Shown here: in pieces, positions 9,418 to 16,703 of the stretch
Layout: each line of letters opens with the position of its first letter
How positions within the stretch are numbered: the stretch's first letter is position 1
Assembly: GCA_018223105.1 (NCBI GenBank)
Contig: JAAEYY010000022.1
Location: 1-51,085, forward strand
Length of the DNA: 51,085 nucleotides
Reading direction: 5' to 3'
From: a bacterium
GTDB taxonomy: Bacteria > Bacteroidota > Bacteroidia > NS11-12g > UBA9320
Made by a program: the position numbers and the translations under genes
The notes under the pieces: generated by a model
Seen by the model: the letters and a program-made list of their open reading frames with translations, nothing else
The model's database searches: none
What the model was told of the DNA's origin: nothing

Positions 9418-10479
9418 TTATTCGCTTTTTGACGATTCTTTGGCAGATTTCCAAAAAACACCATCAGGAATAGTAAATCCGGCTTCGTGGCGTTCATCAT
9501 ACAAACCTAATATGCCAACTTTATTCGTGTTGGGGATACATTGTATGTCGTAGATTTCTTCAATAGCAGAAGTGAAAGTGAGTTGACCTAGAATCATACC
9601 GGAATAAAGATCGATTGCGTAGATAGCAGCGTGTTCTGCTTTCACATGATCATCCAGTTTCGTGAAGGTACTACTTTTCTCTCTCACCTTAGAAATGCCG
9701 ATAAAAGCGGTATGCCCAATGATGCTAAGGCCTCGCACCATCCCGTTGATCTTCACTACGGTTTCTTTTTGCAGGGTATCTCTGTTAATGCGCACTAGTT
9801 CTCCTTTCGCCGACTCTAGAAGGTAGATGTCGTTATCCACGATTTTCGGTGAATGAGGCATTGAGAGATTATCGAGTAATATTTTGTTTTCGGGAATGGA
9901 CATCAATATTCCTGAAGTAGTAATTCCGTCTCTCCAGGATCCTTTTTCATTTCCCGAACCCAAAGCAGTAACATATTGTAATTGTCCGTTTTCTAATGCG
10001 AGTCCATTGAGGTGGCATCGATCTTCAGGAGTTATCTCAGTGATAAAATGGGGTTTCCATTCCGGTGTGAAATTATAATTGGAATCAAAACTTGCAATAC
10101 AGGAAAATTGAGTAGCTACTGCCCAAGGTTTATTATCAATGAAACATAAATCATGAAGATCTAATGTTCCGGTGTGAAATGTTTGCCTTGGAAAATATAA
10201 GTGATCTATAGGTCTAGAGGTCTTCGCCTTACGTGCCAGTTCAGGTGAGTCTGCATATACATGCAACTCGTTTTTCGTGGTTATCCCGAGTTGAGTCCCA
10301 TTAATTGCGAGCCCCATGGGCTTCTTGTATGAGATAGGGGTAAGGGCGAGCTTGTCTTGATCGCTCACATTTATTAGGAGGATTTTACCGGCCTGATAAA
10401 CGCTTACCATGATAGTAGATCCTGTAGATTTCAATGCAGCTTGAAATCCTTCTGTAAACTTTATTTTGTATTCTGGCAT
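9418..10479 (-). CDS. TIGR03032/DUF4915-family protein (six-bladed propeller-like, function unknown)
   Basis: 353 residues, no signal peptide. The text strongly resembles the TIGR03032 family: MVSVYQAGKILLIN near the N-terminus, an HDLCFI...WAVATQFSCIASFD block, EDRCHLNGLALENGQLQYVTALG, GSWRDG and SMPHSPKIVDNDIYLLESAKGEL. These repeat a short beta-propeller pattern. No enzyme activity is established for the family to my knowledge; some members occur beside glycan or sulfotransferase genes, not here. A single-gene unit between the S41 operon and the lipoprotein array. A TAAGTTTG box sits 8 nt before the ATG. Confidence 0.75.
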   Translation of the reverse strand: MPEYKIKFTEGFQAALKSTGSTIMVSVYQAGKILLINVSDQDKLALTPISYKKPMGLAINGTQLGITTKNELHVYADSPELARKAKTSRPIDHLYFPRQTFHTGTLDLHDLCFIDNKPWAVATQFSCIASFDSNYNFTPEWKPHFITEITPEDRCHLNGLALENGQLQYVTALGSGNEKGSWRDGITTSGILMSIPENKILLDNLSMPHSPKIVDNDIYLLESAKGELVRINRDTLQKETVVKINGMVRGLSIIGHTAFIGISKVREKSSTFTKLDDHVKAEHAAIYAIDLYSGMILGQLTFTSAIEEIYDIQCIPNTNKVGILGLYDERHEAGFTIPDGVFWKSAKESSKSE

Positions 10480-10487
10480 TGGGTCGA

Positions 10488-10495
10488 CAAACTTA
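10488..10495 (-). promoter_or_regulatory. Bacteroidota -7 box before the TIGR03032-like gene
   Basis: The minus strand reads TAAGTTTG, exact to TAnnTTTG, with only 8 nt to the ATG at 10479. If used, the mRNA would be leaderless or nearly so. Confidence 0.4.
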
Positions 10496-10530
10496 CAGCC
10501 GGAAAAGAATAATTGTTGTTATAGATTGCC

Positions 10531-10935
10531 TTAATCTTTAATCTTTTCTGCTTCCCAATCACCATCATCGGATTCCAAGATCAATTCTTTGTTCGTTAGT
10601 CTTTGAATCTCGAAAGTGTAAGGTTCATCGTAAAAATCAATTTCAAGATCTGCCTTGTCATTGTCCCATTCCCATTCACCGAAATAGTAATAACCGTAAT
10701 TATCGTAAATGTAGCCAAACTTCATGTCGCCATCTTTCTCAAATTCAAGAATTACTTCGTAATCACTGTCTACCTTCTCACCAAACATTTCTTTAACTTC
10801 CCATCTCCCAACAAGTCGGCTTTTCTTTGTTTTTAATGATATGGATGGACCGTCGGGGTACTTGCAAGAGCTGAGGTTGAAGATGATAACAGCGCTGCAG
10901 ATGGTTGCTATGCCGGTTTTATTTTGCATGTTCAT
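10531..10935 (-). CDS. Lipocalin-like small acidic lipoprotein, array member 1 (of 6)
   Basis: 134 residues. Lipobox LSSC puts the lipidated Cys at 24, followed by the array signature KYPDGPSISLKTKKSRLVG then RWEVKE. The remainder is a short beta-rich, Asp/Glu-rich domain with an alternating pattern EFEKDGDMKFGY...GEWEWDNDKADLEIDF and a conserved end FEIQRLTNKELILESDDG. This resembles the lipocalin-like domain of many Bacteroidota lipoproteins (Lipocalin_4/DUF5004 style), a fold guess not provable here. It is the last gene of the array and carries three consecutive Tyr where other members have Gly/Tyr or Glu. Function unknown; expected on the outer or inner membrane facing the periplasm or surface. 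Confidence 0.85.
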   Translation of the reverse strand: MNMQNKTGIATICSAVIIFNLSSCKYPDGPSISLKTKKSRLVGRWEVKEMFGEKVDSDYEVILEFEKDGDMKFGYIYDNYGYYYFGEWEWDNDKADLEIDFYDEPYTFEIQRLTNKELILESDDGDWEAEKIKD

Positions 10936-10963
10936 TTTAATATTTAATTATTTTGTTAGGGTA

Positions 10964-11377
10964 TTATTGGTCTAGTTTTTCGAGTTCATATTCAATATTA
11001 TCTTCAGTTTCTTCCATAAGAAGTTCTGAGTTTGTGAGTCGTTGAATTTCAAAAACAAAGTCGTTGCCTTCAATCTCAAGTTCTATTTCTTCTTTATCAC
11101 TTTCCCATTTCCATTCTCCAATGGAGTAGCTTGCTTCTGTATCGTTCCTCTGGCCATACTTCAGATCTCCGTCTTTTTCAAATTCCATGATAAACTCGTA
11201 TTGACCCGGTCTTTGTCCATCTATTTTTGCAATTTCCCATTTACCTAGAAGTCTTCCTTGCTTTGTTCTCAATGATAAAGAAGGCCCTTCGGGATAGGTA
11301 CAGCTGTTGAAATTGAACAGGAGGGTAGCAGCGCAGACTGCAATGTATTTTTGATTAAACTTAGCTTGATAGTTCAT
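10964..11377 (-). CDS. Lipocalin-like small acidic lipoprotein, array member 2
   Basis: 137 residues with lipobox FNSC (Cys26), then the shared TYPEGPSLSLRTKQGRLLG, KWEIAKIDG, EFEKDGDLKYGQ, GEWKWESDKEEIELEI and FEIQRLTNSELLMEE blocks. It is 28 bp upstream of member 1 and 3 bp downstream of member 3, so the three are likely one transcript. Lys replaces Glu in the EWxWE motif, as in member 3. Function unknown. Confidence 0.85.
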   Translation of the reverse strand: MNYQAKFNQKYIAVCAATLLFNFNSCTYPEGPSLSLRTKQGRLLGKWEIAKIDGQRPGQYEFIMEFEKDGDLKYGQRNDTEASYSIGEWKWESDKEEIELEIEGNDFVFEIQRLTNSELLMEETEDNIEYELEKLDQ

Positions 11378-11380
11378 GGA

Positions 11381-11797
11381 TTATATTTCTTTCACTTTTT
11401 CCAACTTCCATTCTAAATCATCCTCCGGATCCTCAAGAAAAAGTTCCTTATTGGTTAAACGCCGAATCTCTAATGTGAATTCTGTATTGTTGATGTCGAT
11501 TTCTATTTCCTCTTTGTCGCTTTCCCATTTCCATTCACCAAAATTTCGTTCTTCGGCCGTATTTTCTTTATCTCTGATGATGTAGTGTAATGTTCCATCA
11601 GACTTGAATTCGAGCAATAATCTAGCGCCGTTTAATTGAACACCATCTGCGTCTGTGGTATTCCAAATTCCAACTAATCTACTTTTTTTAGTTTTAAGAC
11701 TGAAGGAAGGCCCTTCCGGATAAGTGCAAGATGCTATATTTATGAGAATAGCAGCTAGGCCAATAATTGCGAGTGTGGATTTTGAGTTAACAGGCAT
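11381..11797 (-). CDS. Lipocalin-like small acidic lipoprotein, array member 3
   Basis: 138 residues from the ATG at 11797. The frame stays open upstream to an ATG at 11881, but that 28-residue extension would bury the signal peptide; the chosen start gives the same length and lipobox position (IASC, Cys24) as the other members. Shared blocks: TYPEGPSFSLKTKKSRLVG, IWNTTDADG, LEFKSDGTLHY, GEWKWESDKEEIEIDI, LEIRRLTNKELFLED. First gene after the internal terminator, so it needs its own promoter. Most diverged of the six at the C-terminal half. Confidence 0.82.
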   Translation of the reverse strand: MPVNSKSTLAIIGLAAILINIASCTYPEGPSFSLKTKKSRLVGIWNTTDADGVQLNGARLLLEFKSDGTLHYIIRDKENTAEERNFGEWKWESDKEEIEIDINNTEFTLEIRRLTNKELFLEDPEDDLEWKLEKVKEI

Positions 11798-11894
11798 ATT
11801 CAGGTGCCCTGCAAGATAGTTGAAAAATATTAGAGTCACTGGTGTAATCCTAAATCCGGAGTTTATGGCCGGGTCGGACATCAGAAAAGGCCAT

Positions 11895-11921
11895 AAAAAA
11901 AGCCGGACATTGCCGGCTTTT
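11895..11921 (-). terminator. Rho-independent terminator splitting the lipoprotein array
   Basis: Stem AAAAGCCGG / CCGGCTTTT (11898-11906 with 11913-11921), loop of six. Read on the minus strand it ends in seven T. It follows array member 4 by about 20 bp and precedes member 3, dividing the six genes into two groups of three. Confidence 0.8.
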
Positions 11922-11940
11922 AATTTATTTGTTATTCAAC

Positions 11941-12357
11941 TTAATCTTGTTTTTCGAGTTCCCACTCTTCTCCATCCTCATCTTCAAGAATCATTTCATC
12001 CTTGGTAAGTTTTAAGATTTCGAATTCGTAGGTGTCGCCGTCTTCAATATCAATTTCAAGTGAAGCTTTATTGTCTGCCCATTCCCACTCAAAGTCAGTT
12101 GAGTAAGAATAAGAATAGCCATAGTAAGAGTAGCTAGTAGTGAATTTGCCTTCACCGTCATCATCAAACTCCATAATAAACTCGGCTCCGCCAGTGCTTT
12201 CACCTGCAAGTTCTGTAACCTCCCATTCACCTACTAATCTAGATTTCTTAGATTTAAGGGTAAATTTAGGCCCTTCCGGGTACTTGCAACTGCTAAAATT
12301 GAAAACTACAACAGCTGTGCAAACAGCTGCAATTGTTCCTTTGTGTGATTTTTTCAT
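11941..12357 (-). CDS. Lipocalin-like small acidic lipoprotein, array member 4
   Basis: 138 residues, lipobox FSSC (Cys24). Its first 34 residues are nearly identical to member 5 (KGTIAAVCTAVVVFNFSSC shared), pointing to recent duplication. Blocks: KYPEGPKFTLKSKKSRLVG, EWEVTELAG, MEFDDDGEGKF, a Ser/Tyr-rich insert (TSYSYYGYSYSYS) unique to this copy, then DFEWEWADNKASLEIDIEDG and FEILKLTKDEMILEDEDG. Ends just before the internal terminator. Function unknown. Confidence 0.86.
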   Translation of the reverse strand: MKKSHKGTIAAVCTAVVVFNFSSCKYPEGPKFTLKSKKSRLVGEWEVTELAGESTGGAEFIMEFDDDGEGKFTTSYSYYGYSYSYSTDFEWEWADNKASLEIDIEDGDTYEFEILKLTKDEMILEDEDGEEWELEKQD

Positions 12358-12381
12358 AGTATTATTTTAAAATTGAAATTC

Positions 12382-12786
12382 TTATTGTTTTTCGAGTTCC
12401 CACTCTTCTTTATCCTCATCTTCTAGGATCATTTCATCGTTTGTTAATCGAAGGATTTCGAACTCATAAGTGTCGTCGCTATCCTCAATGTCAACAGAAA
12501 TGGCAGCTTTGTCGTCTTCCCACTCCCATTCGAAGTCATACGATCCGCCGTAACCTGCGTAATCGAAAGAGATCTCCCCTGTTCCATCTTTGTCAAATTC
12601 AAAGATGTACTCAACGCCGTCTAATCCTTCTCCATCAATTTCTTGAACTTCCCACTCACCAGTTAGTCTGGCAGTTTTTGTTTTTAGGGTAAATTTAGGT
12701 CCTTCAGGGTATTTACAACTACTGAAGTTAAATACTACAACCGCGGTGCAAACTGCAGCAATTGTTCCTTTGTGTGATGCTTTCAT
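12382..12786 (-). CDS. Lipocalin-like small acidic lipoprotein, array member 5
   Basis: 134 residues, lipobox FSSC (Cys24). Sequence order as in member 4, with KYPEGPKFTLKTKTARLTG, EWEVQEIDGEGLDG, FEFDKDGTGEISF, a short Gly/Tyr insert (YAGYGGSYDF), EWEWEDDKAAISVDIED and FEILRLTNDEMILEDED. Strongly acidic overall. 24 bp upstream of member 4 and 47 bp downstream of member 6, so probably co-transcribed. Function unknown. Confidence 0.86.
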   Translation of the reverse strand: MKASHKGTIAAVCTAVVVFNFSSCKYPEGPKFTLKTKTARLTGEWEVQEIDGEGLDGVEYIFEFDKDGTGEISFDYAGYGGSYDFEWEWEDDKAAISVDIEDSDDTYEFEILRLTNDEMILEDEDKEEWELEKQ

Positions 12787-12833
12787 AGTAGAAATGTTTA
12801 TTCAAATATAAAGTTAAGGCTGATAAATCGCCA

Positions 12834-13220
12834 TTATTGTTTCTCTAATAACCATTCTGTTTTCTCTTCATCTTCGAAGATCATTTCGTCGTTGGTTAGC
12901 TTCTGAATTTCGAATTCAGTTTTGTCTCCATCAGAATCAATCTCAATTCCTCTTTTGTCGTCAATCCATTCCCATTCAAAATCTTCGTCATATCCAAAAG
13001 CAGAAACTGTACCTTCACCGCCTTTGTCAAACTCAAGGAAATACTCAAAATCTTCTGCATCTTCACCGTCGATTTCCATTACTTGCCATTCGCCGGTAAG
13101 TCTTGAAGTCTTTGATTTAAGAGTGAAATTTGGTCCTTCAGGGTATTTACATGAAGAAAAATTGAAAATTACAGCAGCTACGGCCAATGTAGCAGCGGTG
13201 GTTTTAAAGTTGGTTTTCAT
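12834..13220 (-). CDS. Lipocalin-like small acidic lipoprotein, array member 6 (first transcribed)
   Basis: 128 residues, the shortest copy, with lipobox FSSC (Cys24). Blocks: KYPEGPNFTLKSKTSRLTG, EWQVMEIDGEDAED, LEFDKGGEGTVSAFGY, DFEWEWIDDKRGIEIDSDG, FEIQKLTNDEMIFEDEE. No Tyr/Ser insert. Preceded by a -7 box (TACTTTTG) and a small inverted repeat (GAGGCC/GGCCTC at 13245-13264) that would lie in the 5' leader. Function unknown. Confidence 0.86.
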   Translation of the reverse strand: MKTNFKTTAATLAVAAVIFNFSSCKYPEGPNFTLKSKTSRLTGEWQVMEIDGEDAEDFEYFLEFDKGGEGTVSAFGYDEDFEWEWIDDKRGIEIDSDGDKTEFEIQKLTNDEMIFEDEEKTEWLLEKQ

Positions 13221-13244
13221 TTGTATTTTTAAAAAAGTTAATCA

Positions 13245-13264
13245 GAGGCCGTGTATTTGGCCTC
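13245..13264 (-). repeat. Inverted repeat in the leader of the lipoprotein array
   Basis: GAGGCC and GGCCTC separated by 8 nt, between the -7 box at 13267-13274 and the first array gene. It could be a leader hairpin or an operator; no U-tract, so not a terminator. Confidence 0.4.
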
Positions 13265-13266
13265 GC

Positions 13267-13274
13267 CAAAAGTA
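13267..13274 (-). promoter_or_regulatory. Bacteroidota -7 box for lipoprotein array genes 6-4
   Basis: The minus strand reads TACTTTTG, exact to TAnnTTTG, 46 nt before the start of array member 6. No good -33 element seen. Confidence 0.4.
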
Positions 13275-13409
13275 CAACTCTCTAAAATTAAAATCTATAA
13301 GATTAACACCCAGAGTTACTTGTACTGTCTAGATTAATAGTTGAATAGCAGGTTTTTGTTACACTATAACAGAATTTAAGAGGAATTGTGACAATTTCCT
13401 GATACAGCG

Positions 13410-13649
13410 CTAAGGCACAGGGTCGTGGCCATGACCTCCCCAAGGATTGCAGGAGATGATGCGCTTAATACTTAAATACATGCCTTTAATAGGCCCATGT
13501 TTTCGTAAGGCCTGTATGCTGTATGTTGAGCAGGTGGGGGTATATCTGCAGGAAGAAGGTAGAAAAGGTGAAATGAATTTTTGATAAAAGCGAATAGGCA
13601 GTACCAAAATCAAAACCAAAATATCACGAAAGCCTCTTAATACACTCAT
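13410..13649 (-). CDS. yidD: Membrane protein insertion efficiency factor YidD
   Basis: 79 residues from the ATG at 13649 (a TTG one codon earlier is also possible). Diagnostic text: [23 protein letters not shown], with the conserved Cys pair, then [14 protein letters not shown] and [13 protein letters not shown]. YidD aids insertion of inner-membrane proteins with YidC. It overlaps rnpA by 26 nt, the usual rpmH-rnpA-yidD order; yidC does not follow here. Confidence 0.95.
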   Translation of the reverse strand: MSVLRGFRDILVLILVLPIRFYQKFISPFLPSSCRYTPTCSTYSIQALRKHGPIKGMYLSIKRIISCNPWGGHGHDPVP

Positions 13650-14013
13650 CAATAGCCAAAATTATATTTTTTTCAAGCAGATCATAGGTAGGTTGTTTAG
13701 CATCTAAATAGATAAAAGCAATAGCAATGGTTTTTTGTTTTTGCTCCAAAGCCTCATACAGTTTATGTTTATGAAGGCGATACGCTTCCCGCATCATTCT
13801 TCGGATTCTGTTTCGGTCAACCGCTTTATTGAATTTCTTTTTAGAAACTGAAATAAGTACTTGAGCCGGGAAAGGAGAATTTAATTCTGTTTCAAGATAA
13901 GCCAGCAATACAGGGGGTTTAAAAACAGAATGCCCTTTTCGTTTGAAAATGGCATCGATTAAACGAACGTCGGTGAGACGCTCAGATTTGTTGAAAGTAT
14001 ATAAGCTCCCCAT
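13624..14013 (-). CDS. rnpA: Ribonuclease P protein component
   Basis: 129 residues. The signature [13 protein letters not shown], the RNA-binding arginine helix of RnpA, is at about residues 70-82; FNKSERLTD at the N-terminus is also typical. It assists the RNase P RNA in 5' tRNA maturation. Located 21 bp downstream of rpmH and overlapping yidD. Confidence 0.95.
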   Translation of the reverse strand: MGSLYTFNKSERLTDVRLIDAIFKRKGHSVFKPPVLLAYLETELNSPFPAQVLISVSKKKFNKAVDRNRIRRMMREAYRLHKHKLYEALEQKQKTIAIAFIYLDAKQPTYDLLEKNIILAIDECIKRLS

Positions 14014-14034
14014 CAGTGGGGGAATATAGGATTA

Positions 14035-14196
14035 TTATCTTTTGTGTTTTGGCTCGTCTGAAACAGAAAGTTTCTTACGCCCTTTTTTACGACGCGCAGC
14101 AAGCACCTTTCTACCATTGGCAGTTGCCATACGACTTCTAAATCCGTGTTTATTACTTCTCTTTCTTCTACTTGGCTGGAATGTTCTCTTGCTCAT
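14035..14196 (-). CDS. rpmH: 50S ribosomal protein L34
   Basis: A 53-residue frame read directly: begins [20 protein letters not shown], continues with [20 protein letters not shown] and ends in a short basic tail. This is an unmistakable L34, slightly longer than the usual 44-52 residues because of the tail. Heads the rpmH-rnpA-yidD unit. A TACTTTTG -7 box lies 35 nt upstream. Confidence 0.97.
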   Translation of the reverse strand: MSKRTFQPSRRKRSNKHGFRSRMATANGRKVLAARRKKGRKKLSVSDEPKHKR

Positions 14197-14231
14197 GGTA
14201 TTAAAAATATCCCTTATTTTGTAAGGGCCTG

Positions 14232-14258
14232 CAAAAGTATAAAAAAATATTACTTCAA
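14232..14258 (-). promoter_or_regulatory. Promoter of rpmH-rnpA-yidD
   Basis: Minus strand: TTG at 14258-14256, 16 nt, then TACTTTTG at 14239-14232, exact to TAnnTTTG. The same TTG-N16-TAnnTTTG spacing is seen before the GlxA-type gene. A 6-bp hairpin (CCCTTA/TAAGGG at 14211-14227) would fall at the very start of the transcript. Confidence 0.5.
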
Positions 14259-14266
14259 CTATGAAA

Positions 14267-15169
14267 TTATTCTTCGTTTTTTAGAATCTTTTCTGCTTCC
14301 TTCATTTCTTCTATTTCTTTGGCGCCAACATTGGGATAGGCAAGGTCTAAACGCTCCAAAGTTTCGCATACAATTTCAGCCACCATGGCCCTCATAACAT
14401 CCTTATCATCTGCGGGAATTACAAACCAAGGTGCTTCCGGCTGTGCCGTATGTCGTATCGCTTGTTCGTAGGCATCCATGTACTTTGCCCAAAGTGCTCT
14501 TTCCTTCATGTCTCCAAAGCTGAATTTCCAGTTCTTCCCTTGAGTTTCAATTCTGCTCATGAACCTTTTTTTCTGCTCCTCTTTTGATACATTTAGAAAA
14601 AACTTAAGCACGATAGTTCCGCTTTGTACCAAATGTTTTTCCCAGTTTACAATACTTTCATATCTATTGGTCCAGAAAAACTGCGTTATGTCTTCCGGTT
14701 TTTGGATCCCCGGTATCCTTTGCCCTAAAATATATTCCGGATGAACTTTACAGACCAGCACCTCCTCGTAATGCGAACGATTAAATATTCCAATTCTTCC
14801 TCTTTCAGGCAATGCCTTTTGACATCTCCATAAAAAATCGTGATCCAGCTCCTCTTTTGAAGGTGCTTTAAAACTCGAAACCTGGAAACCGGTGGGATTG
14901 ATTCCACTAAATACCGCCCGTATTGTTGAATCTTTACCGGCAGCATCCATGGCCTGAAATACTAAAAGTATGCTGTGATTATCGTTGGCATACAATTTAT
15001 TCTGAAGGTCAAACATCTTTTTATTGGCTTTTTTTAACCTTTTTTTCGCTTCCTTTTCACTGTCTAAGCCGCCTGTATATGAGCAGCTGTGCTCACTTAA
15101 TTGAAAATTAGCGCCGTCTTTTACAACAATCCTTGGGTCGTTTAGAAATTCTGGATGTTCTTTTTCCAT
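14267..15169 (-). CDS. PPK2-family polyphosphate kinase/phosphotransferase
   Basis: 300 residues. PPK2 uses polyphosphate to phosphorylate nucleoside mono- or diphosphates, or the reverse. Seen: Walker [16 protein letters not shown], the catalytic lid/substrate block [38 protein letters not shown] with the conserved Asn-Arg-Ser-His-Tyr, then [13 protein letters not shown] and [10 protein letters not shown]. Length fits the one-domain class. Monocistronic, divergent from the beta-CASP gene (44 bp between starts). Subclass (ADP- or AMP-phosphorylating) not determined. Confidence 0.94.
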   Translation of the reverse strand: MEKEHPEFLNDPRIVVKDGANFQLSEHSCSYTGGLDSEKEAKKRLKKANKKMFDLQNKLYANDNHSILLVFQAMDAAGKDSTIRAVFSGINPTGFQVSSFKAPSKEELDHDFLWRCQKALPERGRIGIFNRSHYEEVLVCKVHPEYILGQRIPGIQKPEDITQFFWTNRYESIVNWEKHLVQSGTIVLKFFLNVSKEEQKKRFMSRIETQGKNWKFSFGDMKERALWAKYMDAYEQAIRHTAQPEAPWFVIPADDKDVMRAMVAEIVCETLERLDLAYPNVGAKEIEEMKEAEKILKNEE

Positions 15170-15176
15170 AGATTTG
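15169..15176 (+). promoter_or_regulatory. Bacteroidota -7 box for the beta-CASP gene
   Basis: TAGATTTG, exact to TAnnTTTG, overlapping the PPK2 start codon on the other strand, with a 37-nt leader to the ATG at 15214. The leader contains AGGAG 7 nt before the start, one of the few Shine-Dalgarno-like sites in this window. Confidence 0.4.
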
Positions 15177-15213
15177 AATTCTGAACAAAAATGCTAAATA
15201 AAGAGGAGAATAA

Positions 15214-16620
15214 ATGAAAGTACAGTTTTGTGGTGCCGCTAGAACCGTTACAGGAAGTTGTCATTTGATTACTGCACCAAACGGGTATAAGATATTATTA
15301 GACTGCGGTTTGTATCAAGGGAATGATGAGGATTTTGATGATTTCAATAGAGAGTGGGCTTTTGACCCGGCTGATATTGATGTATTGGTATTATCTCATG
15401 CCCATATTGATCACTCGGGCAGAATCCCTAAATTGATTAAGGATGGTTTCAAGGGAGATGTGATTTGTACTAGCGCAACCCGAGATCTGGCTGCAATTAT
15501 GCTGTTGGATAGTGGATATATTCAGGAGAAAGATATTGAATACGTCAATAGAAAAAGACAAAGACAAGGCCTTCCTCCAATGAAGGCGCTGTATACTATT
15601 CCCGATGCTAAAAAGGCGATGTCTCAGTTTGTGGGGATTAGCTATGGAAGATGGTTTAGAATTGGTCCGGCAGTGGAAGTGCTGTTTCAGGATGCAGGAC
15701 ATATCCTCGGTTCCAGTAATGTCACTCTTAGAATAGAAAAAGACAATCGCCATTTTGAGTACGTAGGATTTTCCGGTGATATCGGTCGACCCGATAGACC
15801 CATCCTGCGAGATCCTCAGCCCATGCCCGAGTGCGACTATCTCATTTGCGAATCGACCTATGGTGGAACTCAACATCAAGGCACACCAAATGACGAGGAT
15901 GATCTTCTTAAAATCATCAATCATACCTGCATAGAAAAGAAAGGTAAATTGATAATACCGGCTTTCAGCGTAGGTAGAACTCAGGAAATCGTTTATATGC
16001 TCGACCGACTTGAAACTCAAGGGAGATTGCCTAGAATACCGGTGTATGTAGACAGTCCATTAGCAGTAGATGCTACTGATATTTTCATTTTACACCCTGA
16101 ATGTTACGATGTGGATCTATTGGATTACATGCGTAAAGACCCTAATCCCTTTGGATTTAAACATTTGCATTATGTGCGAACGGTAGAACAAAGCAAAAGT
16201 ATTAATGAGATAAAAGGTCCTTGTATTGTTATTAGTGCCAGTGGCATGATGCAAGCGGGAAGAGTAAAACATCATCTCAACAACCACATAGAAAACGAAC
16301 GGAATACAATTTTAGTAGTTGGATTTTGTGCTGAGGGAACATTGGGCAGAAGAATCAGAGATGGTGCCGAAGAAGTGAGAATATTTGGTCAACCAAAGCA
16401 AGTTAAAGCTGAGGTGGTTATCATGGATAGTTTTAGCGCACACGGCGATGAGGAAGAGATGCTGGAATTTATGGATAACCAGAACCGCGATAAACTCAAG
16501 AAGATCTTCTTAGTGCATGGCGAGATTGATAGGCAAGAAGCTTTTAAAGAGGCGATTTTAGCTAAGGGGTTTAAGAAAGTGGAAATACCCGTTTTAGATC
16601 AGGTTTATAATCTAGATTAG
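15214..16620 (+). CDS. Beta-CASP metallo-beta-lactamase-fold hydrolase (RNA-specificity domain)
   Basis: 468 residues. MBL zinc motif HAHIDH at residues 62-67 (in LSHAHIDHSGRIPKL), further ligands in FQDAGHILGSS and GFSGDIGRPDRP, then the beta-CASP insertion with CESTYGG, PAFSVGRTQEIVY and ISASGMMQAGRVKHHL. C-terminus has the RMMBL part (SFSAHGDEEEM, FLVHGEIDRQ). Homologues include nucleases of the CPSF73/TTHA0252 type, so an RNA endonuclease role is likely but not proven. Monocistronic. Confidence 0.93.
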   Translation: MKVQFCGAARTVTGSCHLITAPNGYKILLDCGLYQGNDEDFDDFNREWAFDPADIDVLVLSHAHIDHSGRIPKLIKDGFKGDVICTSATRDLAAIMLLDSGYIQEKDIEYVNRKRQRQGLPPMKALYTIPDAKKAMSQFVGISYGRWFRIGPAVEVLFQDAGHILGSSNVTLRIEKDNRHFEYVGFSGDIGRPDRPILRDPQPMPECDYLICESTYGGTQHQGTPNDEDDLLKIINHTCIEKKGKLIIPAFSVGRTQEIVYMLDRLETQGRLPRIPVYVDSPLAVDATDIFILHPECYDVDLLDYMRKDPNPFGFKHLHYVRTVEQSKSINEIKGPCIVISASGMMQAGRVKHHLNNHIENERNTILVVGFCAEGTLGRRIRDGAEEVRIFGQPKQVKAEVVIMDSFSAHGDEEEMLEFMDNQNRDKLKKIFLVHGEIDRQEAFKEAILAKGFKKVEIPVLDQVYNLD

Positions 16621-16665
16621 AACAAATACATATTGATATTCAGCGCTATAAGCTGTGAACATTCC

Positions 16666-16673
16666 TATCTTTG
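16666..16673 (+). promoter_or_regulatory. Bacteroidota -7 box for the glutamate-synthase-like gene
   Basis: TATCTTTG, exact to TAnnTTTG, 30 nt before the ATG at 16704. Confidence 0.4.
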
Positions 16674-16703
16674 ATGGGTTGAATAATTAAAGAAATTGAT
16701 GCT

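Noticed and set aside
11797..11881. Longer start of lipoprotein array member 3
   Set aside because: The extra 28 residues place hydrophobic and charged residues before the signal peptide and would break the constant lipobox position.
13371..13401. Terminator after yidD
   Set aside because: The AGGAA/TTCCT arms pair only with a bulge and there is no T-run; too weak to list.
13400..14240. Replication origin near rpmH-rnpA
   Set aside because: These genes flank oriC in many bacteria, but no dnaA gene or cluster of DnaA boxes is seen here, and Bacteroidota often have them apart.
14146..14397. Plus-strand ORFs overlapping rpmH and PPK2
   Set aside because: They are reverse-strand shadows of conserved genes with no recognisable sequence of their own.
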